Shown: positions 35,990-43,778 of the stretch, in pieces | How positions within the stretch are numbered: position 1 is the stretch's first letter | Layout: every line of letters begins with the position of its first letter | Origin: Mannheimia haemolytica | GTDB lineage: Bacteria > Pseudomonadota > Gammaproteobacteria > Enterobacterales > Pasteurellaceae | Reading direction: 5' to 3' | Length of the DNA stretch: 64,000 nt | Assembly: GCA_900638155.1 (NCBI GenBank) | Contig: LR134495.1 | Coordinates: 1,054,001-1,118,000, forward strand | Program-made: the position numbers and the translations under genes | The notes under the pieces: generated by a model | Database searches by the model: none | Seen by the model: the letters and a program-made list of their open reading frames with translations, nothing else | Told to the model about the DNA's origin: nothing

Positions 35990-37357
35990 TTATTCGGTTT
36001 CGCCTGTTTTAAGGCGGGCGAAGAAATCTTTTGTTTCCCTAATAATCACTTTGCGTAAGGCAATCAATGCGATTAAATTCGGGAATGCCATTAAGCCGTT
36101 TACGATGTCTGCCAATGTCCAAATCGTATCGAGCTGTAAGAATGGAGCAGAGGCGATGAGTGCAATAAACAGCAAACGGTATAATTTAATGTATTGAGTG
36201 CGACCTCGAGTGAGATAGACAAAACAGCGTTCGCCGTAGTAGCACCAGCCTAAAATGGTGGTAAAGGCAAAGAAGACTAAGCCAACTGTCACAATTATCG
36301 CACCGAATGAGCTGTTTAAACCTTGAGTAAAGGCGGTAGTGGTGAGTTCTGCTCCTTTGACATCACCTGCCCAAGCCCCTGAAATTACAATCACTAAGCC
36401 GGTCATAGTGCAAACGATGATGGTATCTAAGAACGTACCGGTCATTGAAATTAAGCCTTGGCGTACCGGCTCTTTGGTTTGAGCGGCGGCAGCGGCGATG
36501 GGGGCAGAGCCTAATCCTGATTCATTTGAGAAAATGCCACGTGCAACCCCTAATTGAATCGCTTGCATGACGGTGAAACCAACCGCCCCGCCTAATGCCG
36601 CTTGTGGGTTAAAAGCTGCGTGTACAATGGTAACAATTGCTTGTGGGACTTTTTCCATATTCAGCAGAATGACGGATAAAGCTGCGATGACATACCCAAT
36701 AGCCATAAATGGTACAACAACGGTTGCAATTTTAGAAATTCGTCTGACTCCTCCTAAAATAATTGCAGTGACAACGAGGGTTAAAATAATCGCACTGAAG
36801 ATAATCGGTACATCAAAGGTGCTTTCTAGGGCGTGGGTAATGCCATTCACTTGGGGGAATGTGCCGATGCCAAGCAATGCAACCAATACGCCAAAAAACG
36901 CAAAGGCTTTAGCGAGCCAACGCCATTTTTTGCCCATTCCCAGTTCGATATAGTACATCGGACCGCCAGCCACAAATCCGGCTCTATCTTTAGTACGATA
37001 TTTAATTGCCAATAAGCCTTCGGCATATTTTGTTGCCATACCAAATAGGGCAATGAGCCACATCCAAAATAATGATCCCGGTCCGCCCGAATGAATGGCG
37101 GTTGCCACGCCGACAATATTCCCCGTGCCGATAGTAGCTGCTAGGGCAGTGGAAAGGGCGGCAAAAGCCGAAATATCGCCCGATTGCCCTTTGCCTTTTT
37201 CCGGCTTGAACATATAGCGAAAGGCTCGTCCGAGTTGGCTTAATTGAATACCTTTGAGTGAAAAGGTTAAATATAACCCTACGCCTGAAATTAAAAGCAG
37301 GAGTGGGGGACCCCAAACAAAATTGTTGATTTGATTAAGAATAGTGTCGATAGACAT
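35990..37357 (-). CDS. Alanine/glycine:cation symporter (AGCS family)
   Basis: 455 residues with about 11 membrane segments. Family signatures are FRYMFKPEKGKGQSGDISAF, LSTALAATIGTGNIVGVATA (cation and amino-acid site), GPGSLFWMWLIALFGMATKY and RGIFSNESGLGSAPIAAAAA. AGCS proteins import Ala or Gly with Na+ or H+. I start at ATG 37357 with GAGGA; a TTG at 37405 would add 16 residues from a USS-rich leader. A tandem glycine riboswitch lies directly upstream, so glycine is the likely controlling substrate and probably the cargo. Confidence 0.93.
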   Translation of the reverse strand: MSIDTILNQINNFVWGPPLLLLISGVGLYLTFSLKGIQLSQLGRAFRYMFKPEKGKGQSGDISAFAALSTALAATIGTGNIVGVATAIHSGGPGSLFWMWLIALFGMATKYAEGLLAIKYRTKDRAGFVAGGPMYYIELGMGKKWRWLAKAFAFFGVLVALLGIGTFPQVNGITHALESTFDVPIIFSAIILTLVVTAIILGGVRRISKIATVVVPFMAIGYVIAALSVILLNMEKVPQAIVTIVHAAFNPQAALGGAVGFTVMQAIQLGVARGIFSNESGLGSAPIAAAAAQTKEPVRQGLISMTGTFLDTIIVCTMTGLVIVISGAWAGDVKGAELTTTAFTQGLNSSFGAIIVTVGLVFFAFTTILGWCYYGERCFVYLTRGRTQYIKLYRLLFIALIASAPFLQLDTIWTLADIVNGLMAFPNLIALIALRKVIIRETKDFFARLKTGETE

Positions 37358-37408
37358 TTGATGTTCCTCGTAAAAACTGCTTACAAGGAAAGAAAAGGAA
37401 TGCAAGAG

Positions 37409-37466
37409 ACAAGCGGTTAAAAAACGGAAATTTTTTGCAAAGAATTAGCAAAAAATCACCGCTTGT
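37409..37466. repeat. Inverted USS pair between riboswitch and symporter start
   Basis: ACAAGCGGT (37409-37417) and ACCGCTTGT (37458-37466), with an inner ATTTTTTGC / GCAAAAAAT pairing. It can form a hairpin in the expression-platform position. Confidence 0.8.
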
Positions 37467-37479
37467 ATCGTATAACTTT

Positions 37480-37665
37480 TCTCCCCTGTCCTTTTGCCTG
37501 AGCGTTTCACGCATTGTTGCATTTTCGCCTTCGGCGGCGGATTTTTATCCGCTCTCTCCAAGGGTTCGTCCAGTAACAGTCCCCGCAGTGTTCACTGCAC
37601 CTGAAAGAGTTTACCTCGTCGGTGAAATGTTAATTCATTTCTCTCCAGCTACCTTCATCCGAACA
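37480..37665 (-). promoter_or_regulatory. Tandem glycine riboswitch (gcvT type)
   Basis: On the minus strand two aptamers are recognisable. The first has GCTGGAGAGA, a variable hairpin, CACCGACGAGG, CTTTCAGGT and GGACTGTTAC. A short linker (TGGACGAACC) leads to the second: CTTGGAGAGA, a GC-rich hairpin, CGCCGAAGGCG, CTCAGGCAAAAGGACAGGGG. These match the conserved glycine-riboswitch core in both copies. It controls the AGCS symporter downstream. Confidence 0.93.
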
Positions 37666-37691
37666 ATCTAATTTATTTTATAATGTAAAAT

Positions 37692-37724
37692 AAAAAAGAG
37701 TTGCCAAATTCTAGCAACTCTTTT
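37692..37724 (-). terminator. Terminator of the AI-2E family gene
   Basis: On the minus strand the stem AAAAGAGTTGC / GCAACTCTTTT with a 9-nt loop and T-run. The riboswitch promoter must lie just beyond it (TTGGCA and CATTAT are a weak candidate pair). Confidence 0.85.
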
Positions 37725-37741
37725 GCTTCCGTCAAGTGAAT

Positions 37742-38794
37742 TTAACGATATTTTTGTTCTTTCGGTACTTCTTCTAAATCGCTAAATAATACGGCATATT
37801 TTTGGGTGGCTTTATTGGATTCTAATGCTACTTTACACGCCATCGTAAGTGGAACAGAAAGTAACATTCCTACGGTGCCAAGTAACCACCCCCAAAATAG
37901 AAGTGAGAGGAACACTACAAGGGTAGAAAGCCCAAGTTTCTTGCCCATTAATTTAGGCTCAAGTGCATTACCTACGACCATATTAATCACGACAATGCCG
38001 ATTAAAGTGCCTAATCCTATAGAAAAGCCATTTAGTACCAAGGCTTGAATCACAATTGGAATTCCCGCCAAAATAGAGCCGATATTCGGGACGTAGTTAA
38101 GCAGGAAGGTTAGAATTGCCCATAAAATCGCATATTCTACGCCTAGGATTTCAAGCAAAGTCCAGACTAATCCACCGGTGAGTAGGCTCACAAAGGTTTT
38201 TACCCCAAGGTAACCAATCACCCCTTCAAGTACTTGGTTGATATACTCTTTTTCGTTGCTTAAATCATCATCTGGGCTAAGTGCGAGGGCTAATTTATAT
38301 TTGGCAACCGGCATTTCCAATAGCATAAAAATGACGACTAAGAAAATCACAAAAATATTCGATAATGCACCGGATAGCCCCATTAGCAGTTTGCTGACCA
38401 AATTCATTATTGAGCTTGGGTCAAATTTGCTCATAATCTCTTCTTGTGAGAGGGTAAGTGGAATATGCCATCTATGAGCGAGTTCTAGAATCACCTGGAT
38501 TCTAGACGAAAGTTGGATTTTGTATTGCGGAATAGCATTAGTAAATTCTTGCAAGGTACTATTGATAATGCCGGCCAAGAAGGTAAAACCCAAAATAAAG
38601 ACAATCAGTAAGATGGTAATAGCTAACCATAATGGCACTTTACGCTTAGTCATAAATTTGATCATTGGTGAACAAATAATGGCAATAAATAGCGAAAGTA
38701 AAAATGGCACAACAATTTCATTGGATAATTTAATCCCTGCCAGAATAATGATAATGGAGGCTATCGCTACGAGAGTTTTGGTGGAATGTGTCAT
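37742..38794 (-). CDS. AI-2E family transporter / PerM-like permease
   Basis: 350 residues with eight predicted helices and a long helical loop (about residues 85-150). The C-terminal block ILWAILTFLLNYVPNIGSIL and GKKLGLSTLVVFLSLLFWGW are the family hallmark. Members export autoinducer-2 (TqsA), sodium (in some bacteria) or have no known substrate; the exact role here is not inferable. It has its own terminator and is followed by the riboswitch-controlled symporter on the same strand. Confidence 0.88.
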   Translation of the reverse strand: MTHSTKTLVAIASIIIILAGIKLSNEIVVPFLLSLFIAIICSPMIKFMTKRKVPLWLAITILLIVFILGFTFLAGIINSTLQEFTNAIPQYKIQLSSRIQVILELAHRWHIPLTLSQEEIMSKFDPSSIMNLVSKLLMGLSGALSNIFVIFLVVIFMLLEMPVAKYKLALALSPDDDLSNEKEYINQVLEGVIGYLGVKTFVSLLTGGLVWTLLEILGVEYAILWAILTFLLNYVPNIGSILAGIPIVIQALVLNGFSIGLGTLIGIVVINMVVGNALEPKLMGKKLGLSTLVVFLSLLFWGWLLGTVGMLLSVPLTMACKVALESNKATQKYAVLFSDLEEVPKEQKYR

Positions 38795-38839
38795 AATTTT
38801 TCCTTTTACAAGCGGTTAAAAATCGGCAATTTTTACAAA

Positions 38840-39265
38840 TTAGTGATTCTCAAACCAACTTTCTAAAATTAAACAAGCGGAAATGGAATCCACTTTATCC
38901 TTTTTTAATGCTTTGTAACCACCACGAGAAAAAATTTCCGCTTTTGCTTCAACAGTAGTGAGGCGTTCATCTTGTAGCTCAACCGGCAGATTAAAACGTC
39001 CGTTTAAGCGATTGGCAAATTTTCTGGCACGCTGAGTTAAAGGCTGCTCTGTGCCGTCCATATTCAAGGGTAGCCCAACAACCAGCATATCTGGTTTCCA
39101 ATCTTGCAAGAGTTTTCCGATCTCTTCCCAGTTTGGAATACCGTCTTGGGCTTTAAATGTAGTTAAACCTTGAGCTGTGCCGGTAATACTTTGTCCAACT
39201 GCACAGCCGATGCTATTTGTGCCAAAATCAAAGGCAATCACGGTTTTTGTTGTGGTTTCTGTCAT
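38840..39265 (-). CDS. ruvX: Putative pre-16S rRNA nuclease / Holliday junction resolvase-like YqgF
   Basis: 141 residues with an RNase H-like fold. Motifs are the N-terminal [16 protein letters not shown] (catalytic Asp), [20 protein letters not shown] and [12 protein letters not shown] (acidic residues). In E. coli YqgF matures the 5' end of 16S rRNA. The start ATG overlaps the stop of yqgE by one base (TAATG), so rsmE, yqgE and ruvX are a translationally coupled operon, the same order as in enteric genomes. Confidence 0.95.
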   Translation of the reverse strand: MTETTTKTVIAFDFGTNSIGCAVGQSITGTAQGLTTFKAQDGIPNWEEIGKLLQDWKPDMLVVGLPLNMDGTEQPLTQRARKFANRLNGRFNLPVELQDERLTTVEAKAEIFSRGGYKALKKDKVDSISACLILESWFENH

Positions 39266-39825
39266 TAAGCTCTCCCAGCTCTTGACGGTATGCTTGAAAG
39301 CCCCATCATTTCATAGGCTTCTGCCCAACGCTCTAAATAACCGGTTTCAAACAGCGTTTTTTCATTCGCATCAGACACAATCCAATAATTTTGAGCAATT
39401 TCTTGCTCAAGCTGGCTGCCACGCCAAGTGGAACAACCTAAACACACAATAAATTTTTCAGGTGAAGCCAGTGTGCCAAAGGAGTCTAACACATCACCGG
39501 AGGTTGTGAGCGTAATTTTATCGGTGATCGGATAAGTGTGAATAAAATCATTGGCGGTTTTGGTGTGAATAATAAAGCCACGATCTTGATTTACCGGCCC
39601 ACCGCTTAACACCATTTGGTCTTTTTTGTAATCACGCTGGTTCGCCATTTGGAAATCCATTCGGGTAATCAGCTCTAGAACCGACAGATCGGTAGGAGTG
39701 TTAATTACTACTCCCATTGCACCTTGCGGATTATGTTCGCAAATATAGACCACCGTACGCTCGAAATAGTCATCGTCCATTTCCGGCGTAGCAATTAAAA
39801 ATTTACCTTGTAAATTCTCTAACAT
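39265..39825 (-). CDS. yqgE: YqgE/AlgH family protein
   Basis: 186 residues, as for E. coli YqgE (187). Conserved blocks are [56 protein letters not shown] and [16 protein letters not shown]. The molecular function is unknown, though it persistently neighbours ruvX. I start at ATG 39825, overlapping the rsmE stop (TAATG) with GGAG upstream; an upstream in-frame start at 39843 lies inside rsmE and lacks a ribosome-binding site. Confidence 0.92.
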   Translation of the reverse strand: MLENLQGKFLIATPEMDDDYFERTVVYICEHNPQGAMGVVINTPTDLSVLELITRMDFQMANQRDYKKDQMVLSGGPVNQDRGFIIHTKTANDFIHTYPITDKITLTTSGDVLDSFGTLASPEKFIVCLGCSTWRGSQLEQEIAQNYWIVSDANEKTLFETGYLERWAEAYEMMGLSSIPSRAGRA

Positions 39826-40556
39826 TAAATATCTCCAAAACAAACTTGTAACGCAGTAATTGCCGCAAGTGAGGCGGTTTCTGTGCGTAACACTCGTTTA
39901 CCCAGCAATACTTCAGTAAAACCTTCGCTCTCGGTCATGGCGATTTCTTCGGCAGATAATCCGCCCTCAGAGCCAATCAGTAAACGAACCCCGGCTTTCG
40001 GCACATTCGGTAGCTCACGAATGGTATATTTGGCTCTTGGGTGCAAATTCAGTTTCAACATATCGTCTTGCTCTTTGCACCAGTCGGTGAGTTTCATAAT
40101 CGGGCGAATTTCAGGGATTTCATTTCGTCCGCATTGTTCACAGGCGGCAATCGCAATTTTCTGCCATTGCTGTAATTTTTTATCTTGTCGTTCATCATTG
40201 AGTTTTACACCACAACGTTCCGACCAAAGTGGAGTAATGGTTTTTACCCCCAGCTCCACCGATTTTTGAATGGTAAATTCCATTCGATCACCTCGGGAAA
40301 TCACTTGCCCTAAATGGATCGGCAGGTTGGATTCTCGGTCATCTAATTCACTTGAATCAATTTTTGCAATAATTTGCTTTTTTTCGACTGCTTGTAACGT
40401 AGCGTGGAAAACGTGGTTTGAGCCATCAAATAAAATGATTTGCTCACCTTGTTTCATTCGTAACACTCGCCCAACGTGGTTAGCGGCATCTTCACTTAAC
40501 ACGCAACTTTGAAGACCAGCTAATGGCTGTGGGTGGTAAATTCTTGGGATTCTCAT
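39825..40556 (-). CDS. rsmE: 16S rRNA m3U1498 methyltransferase
   Basis: A 243-residue SPOUT-fold enzyme that methylates U1498 in the decoding region of 16S rRNA. The N-terminal PUA-like part ([29 protein letters not shown]) precedes the knotted domain, with [34 protein letters not shown] and [20 protein letters not shown]. The length equals E. coli RsmE. It is the first gene of the rsmE-yqgE-ruvX operon. Confidence 0.96.
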   Translation of the reverse strand: MRIPRIYHPQPLAGLQSCVLSEDAANHVGRVLRMKQGEQIILFDGSNHVFHATLQAVEKKQIIAKIDSSELDDRESNLPIHLGQVISRGDRMEFTIQKSVELGVKTITPLWSERCGVKLNDERQDKKLQQWQKIAIAACEQCGRNEIPEIRPIMKLTDWCKEQDDMLKLNLHPRAKYTIRELPNVPKAGVRLLIGSEGGLSAEEIAMTESEGFTEVLLGKRVLRTETASLAAITALQVCFGDI

Positions 40557-40576
40557 AATTATCTAGTTATAAATGA

Positions 40577-40596
40577 AAGGCAGACGATTGTCTGCC
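40577..40596 (-). terminator. Weak terminator after the toxin remnant
   Basis: A perfect 7-bp stem GGCAGAC / GTCTGCC with loop GATT; on the minus strand the following TTTCATTTAT is only a broken T-run. Confidence 0.5.
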
Positions 40597-40615
40597 ATAG
40601 GTAAGTTAAAACAGG

Positions 40616-40905
40616 TTAAGGATAAAGTCTTGAACAATGCAAAATAGTAATAATTGAAATTTCATTCTCTTTAACTTCATACACTATCTATAGCCGTTAT
40701 GATATAGTTCTCTCGTATTAATAATTGCACCTTTTACGCCCATTGTAGGAAAAATGACTAAATTATTAATACTATTTTCCAATTCTTCTAGTATCCTAAT
40801 TCCGCTACTTGCATAACCGGTAAATTCACTAACAGAGATTGCAATATTCTCTAAATCTATTAAGGCTTCTTCAGTATAATAAATATTATGCAACTTTTTT
40901 GGCAT
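40616..40905 (-). pseudogene. RelE/ParE-family toxin, frameshifted near its C-terminus
   Basis: The start ATG (40905) gives MPKKLHNIYYTEEALIDLEN, a typical ParE opening, then LEELENSINNLVIFPTMGVKG and ELYHNGYR before a stop at 40684. In another frame the sequence continues IVYEVKENEISIITILHCSR, LYP and stop at 40616. This is the expected ParE end (YRIVYEV...ILH). Restoring one base near 40688 would give a 96-residue protein, the normal family length. The missing part carries the C-terminal strands usually needed for activity, so this allele is probably inactive, unless the window has a sequencing error. The antitoxin gene overlaps its start. Confidence 0.8.
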
Positions 40906-41059
40906 TTTCAGCACCTCTAAAAGCGGCAGCAATAACTCTTTTTCTGACCTCTTTGGGTGAATAAATCCGACCGTTTTTAATATCTTCCTGTCCTTGCTTT
41001 ACTTTTTTAGCAAGATAATCAAGATATTCTTGGCTAACATTATGATAAGGATTATTCAT
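40886..41059 (-). CDS. Small antitoxin-like protein partner of the ParE-type toxin
   Basis: 57 residues, below usual ORF cut-offs. It begins MNNPYHNVSQEYLDYLAKKV and contains GQEDIKNGRIYSPKEVRK, a pattern (D..xGR.yS..EV) common in ParD/stability-determinant antitoxins. It is basic at the end (RGAENAKKVA). A strong AAGGAGG precedes the ATG. Its 3' end overlaps the toxin start by 20 nt, the standard antitoxin-first layout. The pairing is inferred from position as much as from sequence. Confidence 0.75.
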   Translation of the reverse strand: MNNPYHNVSQEYLDYLAKKVKQGQEDIKNGRIYSPKEVRKRVIAAAFRGAENAKKVA

Positions 41060-41160
41060 ATTTTTCCTCCTTGCGATGAGTTTCTATTGTGGGGGCTACT
41101 GATCGTTTAATCAAGTTAATTTATCTTATTTTTCGAGCCACATCACAAAACGAGAAAACA

Positions 41161-41216
41161 ACAAGCGGTCATTTTTCCACGTTTTTTGCAAAAAATCGAA
41201 GAAAGATGACCGCTTG
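41161..41216. terminator. Inverted USS pair downstream of yajG
   Basis: ACAAGCGGTCAT (41161-41172) and ATGACCGCTTG (41206-41216), with inner TTTTTTGC / GCAAAAAA; 15 nt past the yajG stop. Confidence 0.7.
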
Positions 41217-41230
41217 CCAGAAAAAATTAA

Positions 41231-41818
41231 TTATTTGAACTGGTGAATTGCATTGGCGATTTCATTATCGTTGTAAATAGCTTTCACCACATCAGAATAG
41301 GCTTGGTCTAACACTTTCTTGATTTCATCATTGCTGGCACCAAATGCACCTTCGTAACCACGGGTAGCGTTGAAGTTTTTGCTAAAGTTACCTTTAGAAC
41401 CTTGAACCGCCACTTCTACACTCACTTGAGCATCAGCTTTGTAGCGTAAATTTCCTTGTTCTACTGTGGCAAAGAATTTACGAATATTCACTACCACATT
41501 TGCATTCGCTGCACCCTGTACAATTTGGAAACCTTTTGCATTCAGGTCTTGTTGAACGGCTTGTTGGAACATTGCTGCAACTTCAGGCACTGCGGTTAAA
41601 CGAATCACTTCTCCGTTTTTAGTGTAGCTTGCGATTTCACGCGAGGTGCGTAAATCTTGTGTCATTACATTCACCGCAGCCGTTTGATTGTTTGTGTTAA
41701 ATACGGCAGTTGGTGTTGGAGTAGCAAATGTTAATGTGTTGGATTGGCTTTGGCAGCCGGCTAGTAATGCGGCAGCAAAAGTAGTGGCTAACACTAACGT
41801 TTTTTTAGAGCGTTTCAT
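41231..41818 (-). CDS. yajG: YajG-family lipoprotein
   Basis: 195 residues. The signal peptide ends in LLAGC (lipidated Cys about residue 22). The mature part keeps the YajG pattern: QDLRTSREIASYTKNGEVI, then NVVVNIRKFFATVEQGNLRY, the latter almost collinear with E. coli YajG, and GYEGAFGASNDEIKKVL. The function is unknown; an outer-membrane location is expected. It is divergent from bolA, as in E. coli, which supports the assignment. Confidence 0.88.
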   Translation of the reverse strand: MKRSKKTLVLATTFAAALLAGCQSQSNTLTFATPTPTAVFNTNNQTAAVNVMTQDLRTSREIASYTKNGEVIRLTAVPEVAAMFQQAVQQDLNAKGFQIVQGAANANVVVNIRKFFATVEQGNLRYKADAQVSVEVAVQGSKGNFSKNFNATRGYEGAFGASNDEIKKVLDQAYSDVVKAIYNDNEIANAIHQFK

Positions 41819-41909
41819 AGTAAATCCTTCTATATTGAATAAATTTCGAGAAAATTTCTGCTTAGTATAGTATTATTTCGTTTTGATTTTCAATGAACGA
41901 GAGCAAAAA

Positions 41910-42221
41910 ATGTCGGTAGAACAGACAATTATTCAAAAAATTAAGACAGAATTTCAGCCGATTTTCTTTAATGTAGAAAACGAAAGTTATATGCACAGCT
42001 CAGGTAGAGGAGCAGAATCGCATTTTAAATTAACTTTGGTGTCAGATAAATTTGAAGGGCAGAGAACAGTTGCACGTCATCGTGCTGTCTATGCTTGCTT
42101 AGCTGAGGAATTAGCTAATGGCGTTCACGCACTTGCTTTGCACCTATATACCCAAGGTGAATGGGAAGCGACTGGCGGACTTGTACCTAAATCGCCAAAT
42201 TGCTTAGGTGTTGGGCAATAA
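41910..42221 (+). CDS. bolA: BolA-family transcriptional/Fe-S regulator
   Basis: About 103 residues. The BolA fold signature is complete: SYMHSSGRGAESHFKLTLVS, RTVARHRAVYACLAEELANG and VHALALHLYTQGEW (conserved His). BolA works with monothiol glutaredoxin in Fe-S sensing and affects cell shape under stress. I start at ATG 41910; the in-frame codon at 41883 has no ribosome-binding site and the family begins near MSVEQTI. Confidence 0.93.
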   Translation: MSVEQTIIQKIKTEFQPIFFNVENESYMHSSGRGAESHFKLTLVSDKFEGQRTVARHRAVYACLAEELANGVHALALHLYTQGEWEATGGLVPKSPNCLGVGQ

Positions 42222-42261
42222 GTGGATAAAAATGATTTATTTTATTTTGTGAAGAAAATAC

Positions 42262-42290
42262 TTGAAAGAGCCGTGTAAAATTGCTATATT
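42262..42290 (+). promoter_or_regulatory. Promoter of tRNA-Ser
   Basis: TTGAAA (42262-42267), a 17-bp spacer and TATATT (42285-42290), 22 bp before the tRNA. Confidence 0.75.
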
Positions 42291-42312
42291 TACGCCATCT
42301 TTTTGTTGATTC

Positions 42313-42402
42313 GGTGAGATGTCCGAGTGGTTGAAGGAGCACGCCTGGAAAGCGTGTATATGGGAAACTGTATCGGGGGTTCGAATCCCCCTCTCACCGC
42401 CA
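42313..42402 (+). tRNA. tRNA-Ser (anticodon GGA)
   Basis: 90 nt with encoded CCA. The acceptor GGTGAGA pairs with TCTCACC. The anticodon loop in CGCCTGGAAAGCG gives GGA, which reads TCC/TCT. The long variable arm (TATATGGGAAACTGTATC) is the class II hallmark, and the T-loop is GGTTCGAATCC. Confidence 0.97.
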
Positions 42403-42485
42403 TTCATACTGAAAGATTCCTTACTGTTTTCATAGATATTTCCTTGGTTAAGTTAAAGTAGATAATACTTTTTCATTTTTAGGTT

Positions 42486-42518
42486 ATCCCCGAGCAAACA
42501 TTGCTTGGGGATTTTTTT
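42486..42518 (+). terminator. tRNA-Ser terminator
   Basis: The stem ATCCCCGAGCAA / TTGCTTGGGGAT (one G-T pair) followed by seven T's. Confidence 0.85.
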
Positions 42519-42543
42519 ATGCGATCGGCGATAGATTACAAAG

Positions 42544-42569
42544 AAAAAGGATTCCGAAGAATCCTTTTT
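42544..42569 (-). terminator. Terminator of the NlpE-like gene
   Basis: The stem AAAAAGGATTC / GAATCCTTTTT with a 4-nt loop, usable in both directions; it ends 9 nt from the gene stop. Confidence 0.82.
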
Positions 42570-42577
42570 ATCTGCTT

Positions 42578-42952
42578 TTAACGTACTTTACCTAGTTTAT
42601 AGTTATTGCTGTTTTTTACCGTGTTGCCATTTGGGTCGCAAAGTTCAACGTGTTGTTCAGACACTTGGAAGGCAAGATTGCCTGATGCTTTTTCCAGACG
42701 AATCACATTTGGCTTATTGGGTTCCCAACTGTATGTGCCTTTGTCTCGGTAAGTGTATTCTTTTTTATCTTTAAAATATACCGTATCATATTGGTAGGTT
42801 TTATCTGCATTTAAGGTTAGCTGGGCTTGGATTTTCTCACAGTCAGCACACGGTAATTCACCTGCATAAGTACCGCTAACGCTTTTTTGTGGTAGCAATG
42901 AGCAAGCCCCTAGCATTGCGGTGGTAAAACCAATGAGTGCGATTTTTTTCAT
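42578..42952 (-). CDS. NlpE N-terminal-domain lipoprotein
   Basis: 124 residues. The lipobox LGACS puts the lipidated Cys near residue 17. The mature part is the NlpE N-terminal barrel: GTYAGELPCADCEKIQAQLT holds the CXXC motif. E. coli NlpE (236 residues) has a second OB-fold domain that is absent here. NlpE senses outer-membrane lipoprotein traffic and surface contact through Cpx; whether a one-domain form signals is not known. A further Cys (VELCDPNG) may form a disulfide. Confidence 0.85.
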   Translation of the reverse strand: MKKIALIGFTTAMLGACSLLPQKSVSGTYAGELPCADCEKIQAQLTLNADKTYQYDTVYFKDKKEYTYRDKGTYSWEPNKPNVIRLEKASGNLAFQVSEQHVELCDPNGNTVKNSNNYKLGKVR

Positions 42953-42976
42953 ACTATTTTCCTCTTCAAAATTAAA

Positions 42977-43279
42977 TTATGTAACACTCGGATTTACTCT
43001 AAATTCAAGTTGGGTTATTTCAGGTAAATCGGTTTGTATCTGTTTTAGTAACATATTTTGTTGCAAGATTAAACCTTGCCGTACGGTTGCATTCTTAACG
43101 CTCACAATAAGCTGATTATCAACTAAATTCACTACTCGGTAAAGCCCACGATAAGATTCTGGCCATCTTTTCTGAATTTTTTGGTTTAAATCGTTAATGA
43201 AGTTTGCTTTTTCGACAATACGGCTTAAGCTTGAGTTCTGTAAAATGTCATTAATCTTTTTAGGTGCTGAATTTTTCAT
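42977..43279 (-). CDS. dciA: DciA-like protein (DUF721)
   Basis: 100 residues with the short DUF721 layout: an N-terminal helical SSLSRIVEKANFINDLNQKI segment, then a KH-like part LYRVVNLVDNQLIVSVKNAT and RQGLILQQNMLLKQI. DUF721 proteins are the ancestral loaders or assistants of the replicative helicase DnaB in bacteria without DnaC. It is divergent from secM-secA, a conserved location for this family in gamma-proteobacteria. The family call is good and the role is inferred. Confidence 0.8.
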   Translation of the reverse strand: MKNSAPKKINDILQNSSLSRIVEKANFINDLNQKIQKRWPESYRGLYRVVNLVDNQLIVSVKNATVRQGLILQQNMLLKQIQTDLPEITQLEFRVNPSVT

Positions 43280-43399
43280 CTGTTTCTTTACATTTCGTCT
43301 TATTTTAGGCTTGATTTTACGATACTTGACCCAATAATTTACTCATTCGGCTTGAATTTAGCGTATAATTAGCCCAATTTTTTCGTTTATCTTAATTTA

Positions 43400-43720
43400 A
43401 TGAGCTTATTTTTAAAACACTTTCATCGAACGCCTTTTTGGTCGCAACTCTTTTTGGGAATGGTTGCGATACTTGCTTTACCTGAAATTCAGGTTGCGTA
43501 CGCCAATGAAAGTGAACAGGAAACCGTTCTTAATCAATCTTTTCTTCAATATGCTCAATCGGCTAATGATATTGAGCAACAATCGCTTTTTATTGCAGAG
43601 TTAATCCATAAAATTGTGGAAATTAAACCACAAGCGGTGCATTTTTGCGAATTTTTTGCAAACTCCTACCGCTTGGATAGACAAAATGCTTACCCAATTC
43701 GAGCCGGGCCACAAACCTAA
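43400..43720 (+). CDS. secM: SecM-like secretion monitor with C-terminal arrest motif
   Basis: 106 residues. An N-terminal signal sequence (hydrophobic core SQLFLGMVAILALPEI, cleavage near VAYA) targets it to Sec. The C-terminus ends YPIRAGPQT; IRAGP at residues 100-104 is the core of the E. coli SecM arrest peptide. The upstream Phe and Trp of the E. coli motif are not at the same spacing, and Pro replaces the Gly before Ile. The protein is much shorter than E. coli SecM (170). It lies directly before secA, and its stop codon is in a helix that can mask the secA ribosome-binding site. An inverted USS pair is encoded at 43630-43676. Confidence 0.88.
   Translation: MSLFLKHFHRTPFWSQLFLGMVAILALPEIQVAYANESEQETVLNQSFLQYAQSANDIEQQSLFIAELIHKIVEIKPQAVHFCEFFANSYRLDRQNAYPIRAGPQT
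43630..43676. repeat. Inverted USS pair within secM
   Basis: ACAAGCGGT (43630-43638) and ACCGCTTGG (43668-43676, last base off consensus), with TTTTTTGCAAA between. It ends 20 nt before the IRAGP codons. Confidence 0.75.
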
Positions 43721-43769
43721 ATATAATTTAATTTTACCATTAATTGATTAACCCATTTTTATATTTAGG
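43716..43769 (+). promoter_or_regulatory. secA translation-control hairpin
   Basis: CCTAAATATAA (43716-43726, containing the secM stop TAA) is the exact reverse complement of TTATATTTAGG (43759-43769), which contains the AGG of the secA ribosome-binding site. A ribosome paused at the IRAGP codons (43697-43711) would cover the first arm and free the site. Confidence 0.8.
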
Positions 43770-43778
43770 AATAACACA

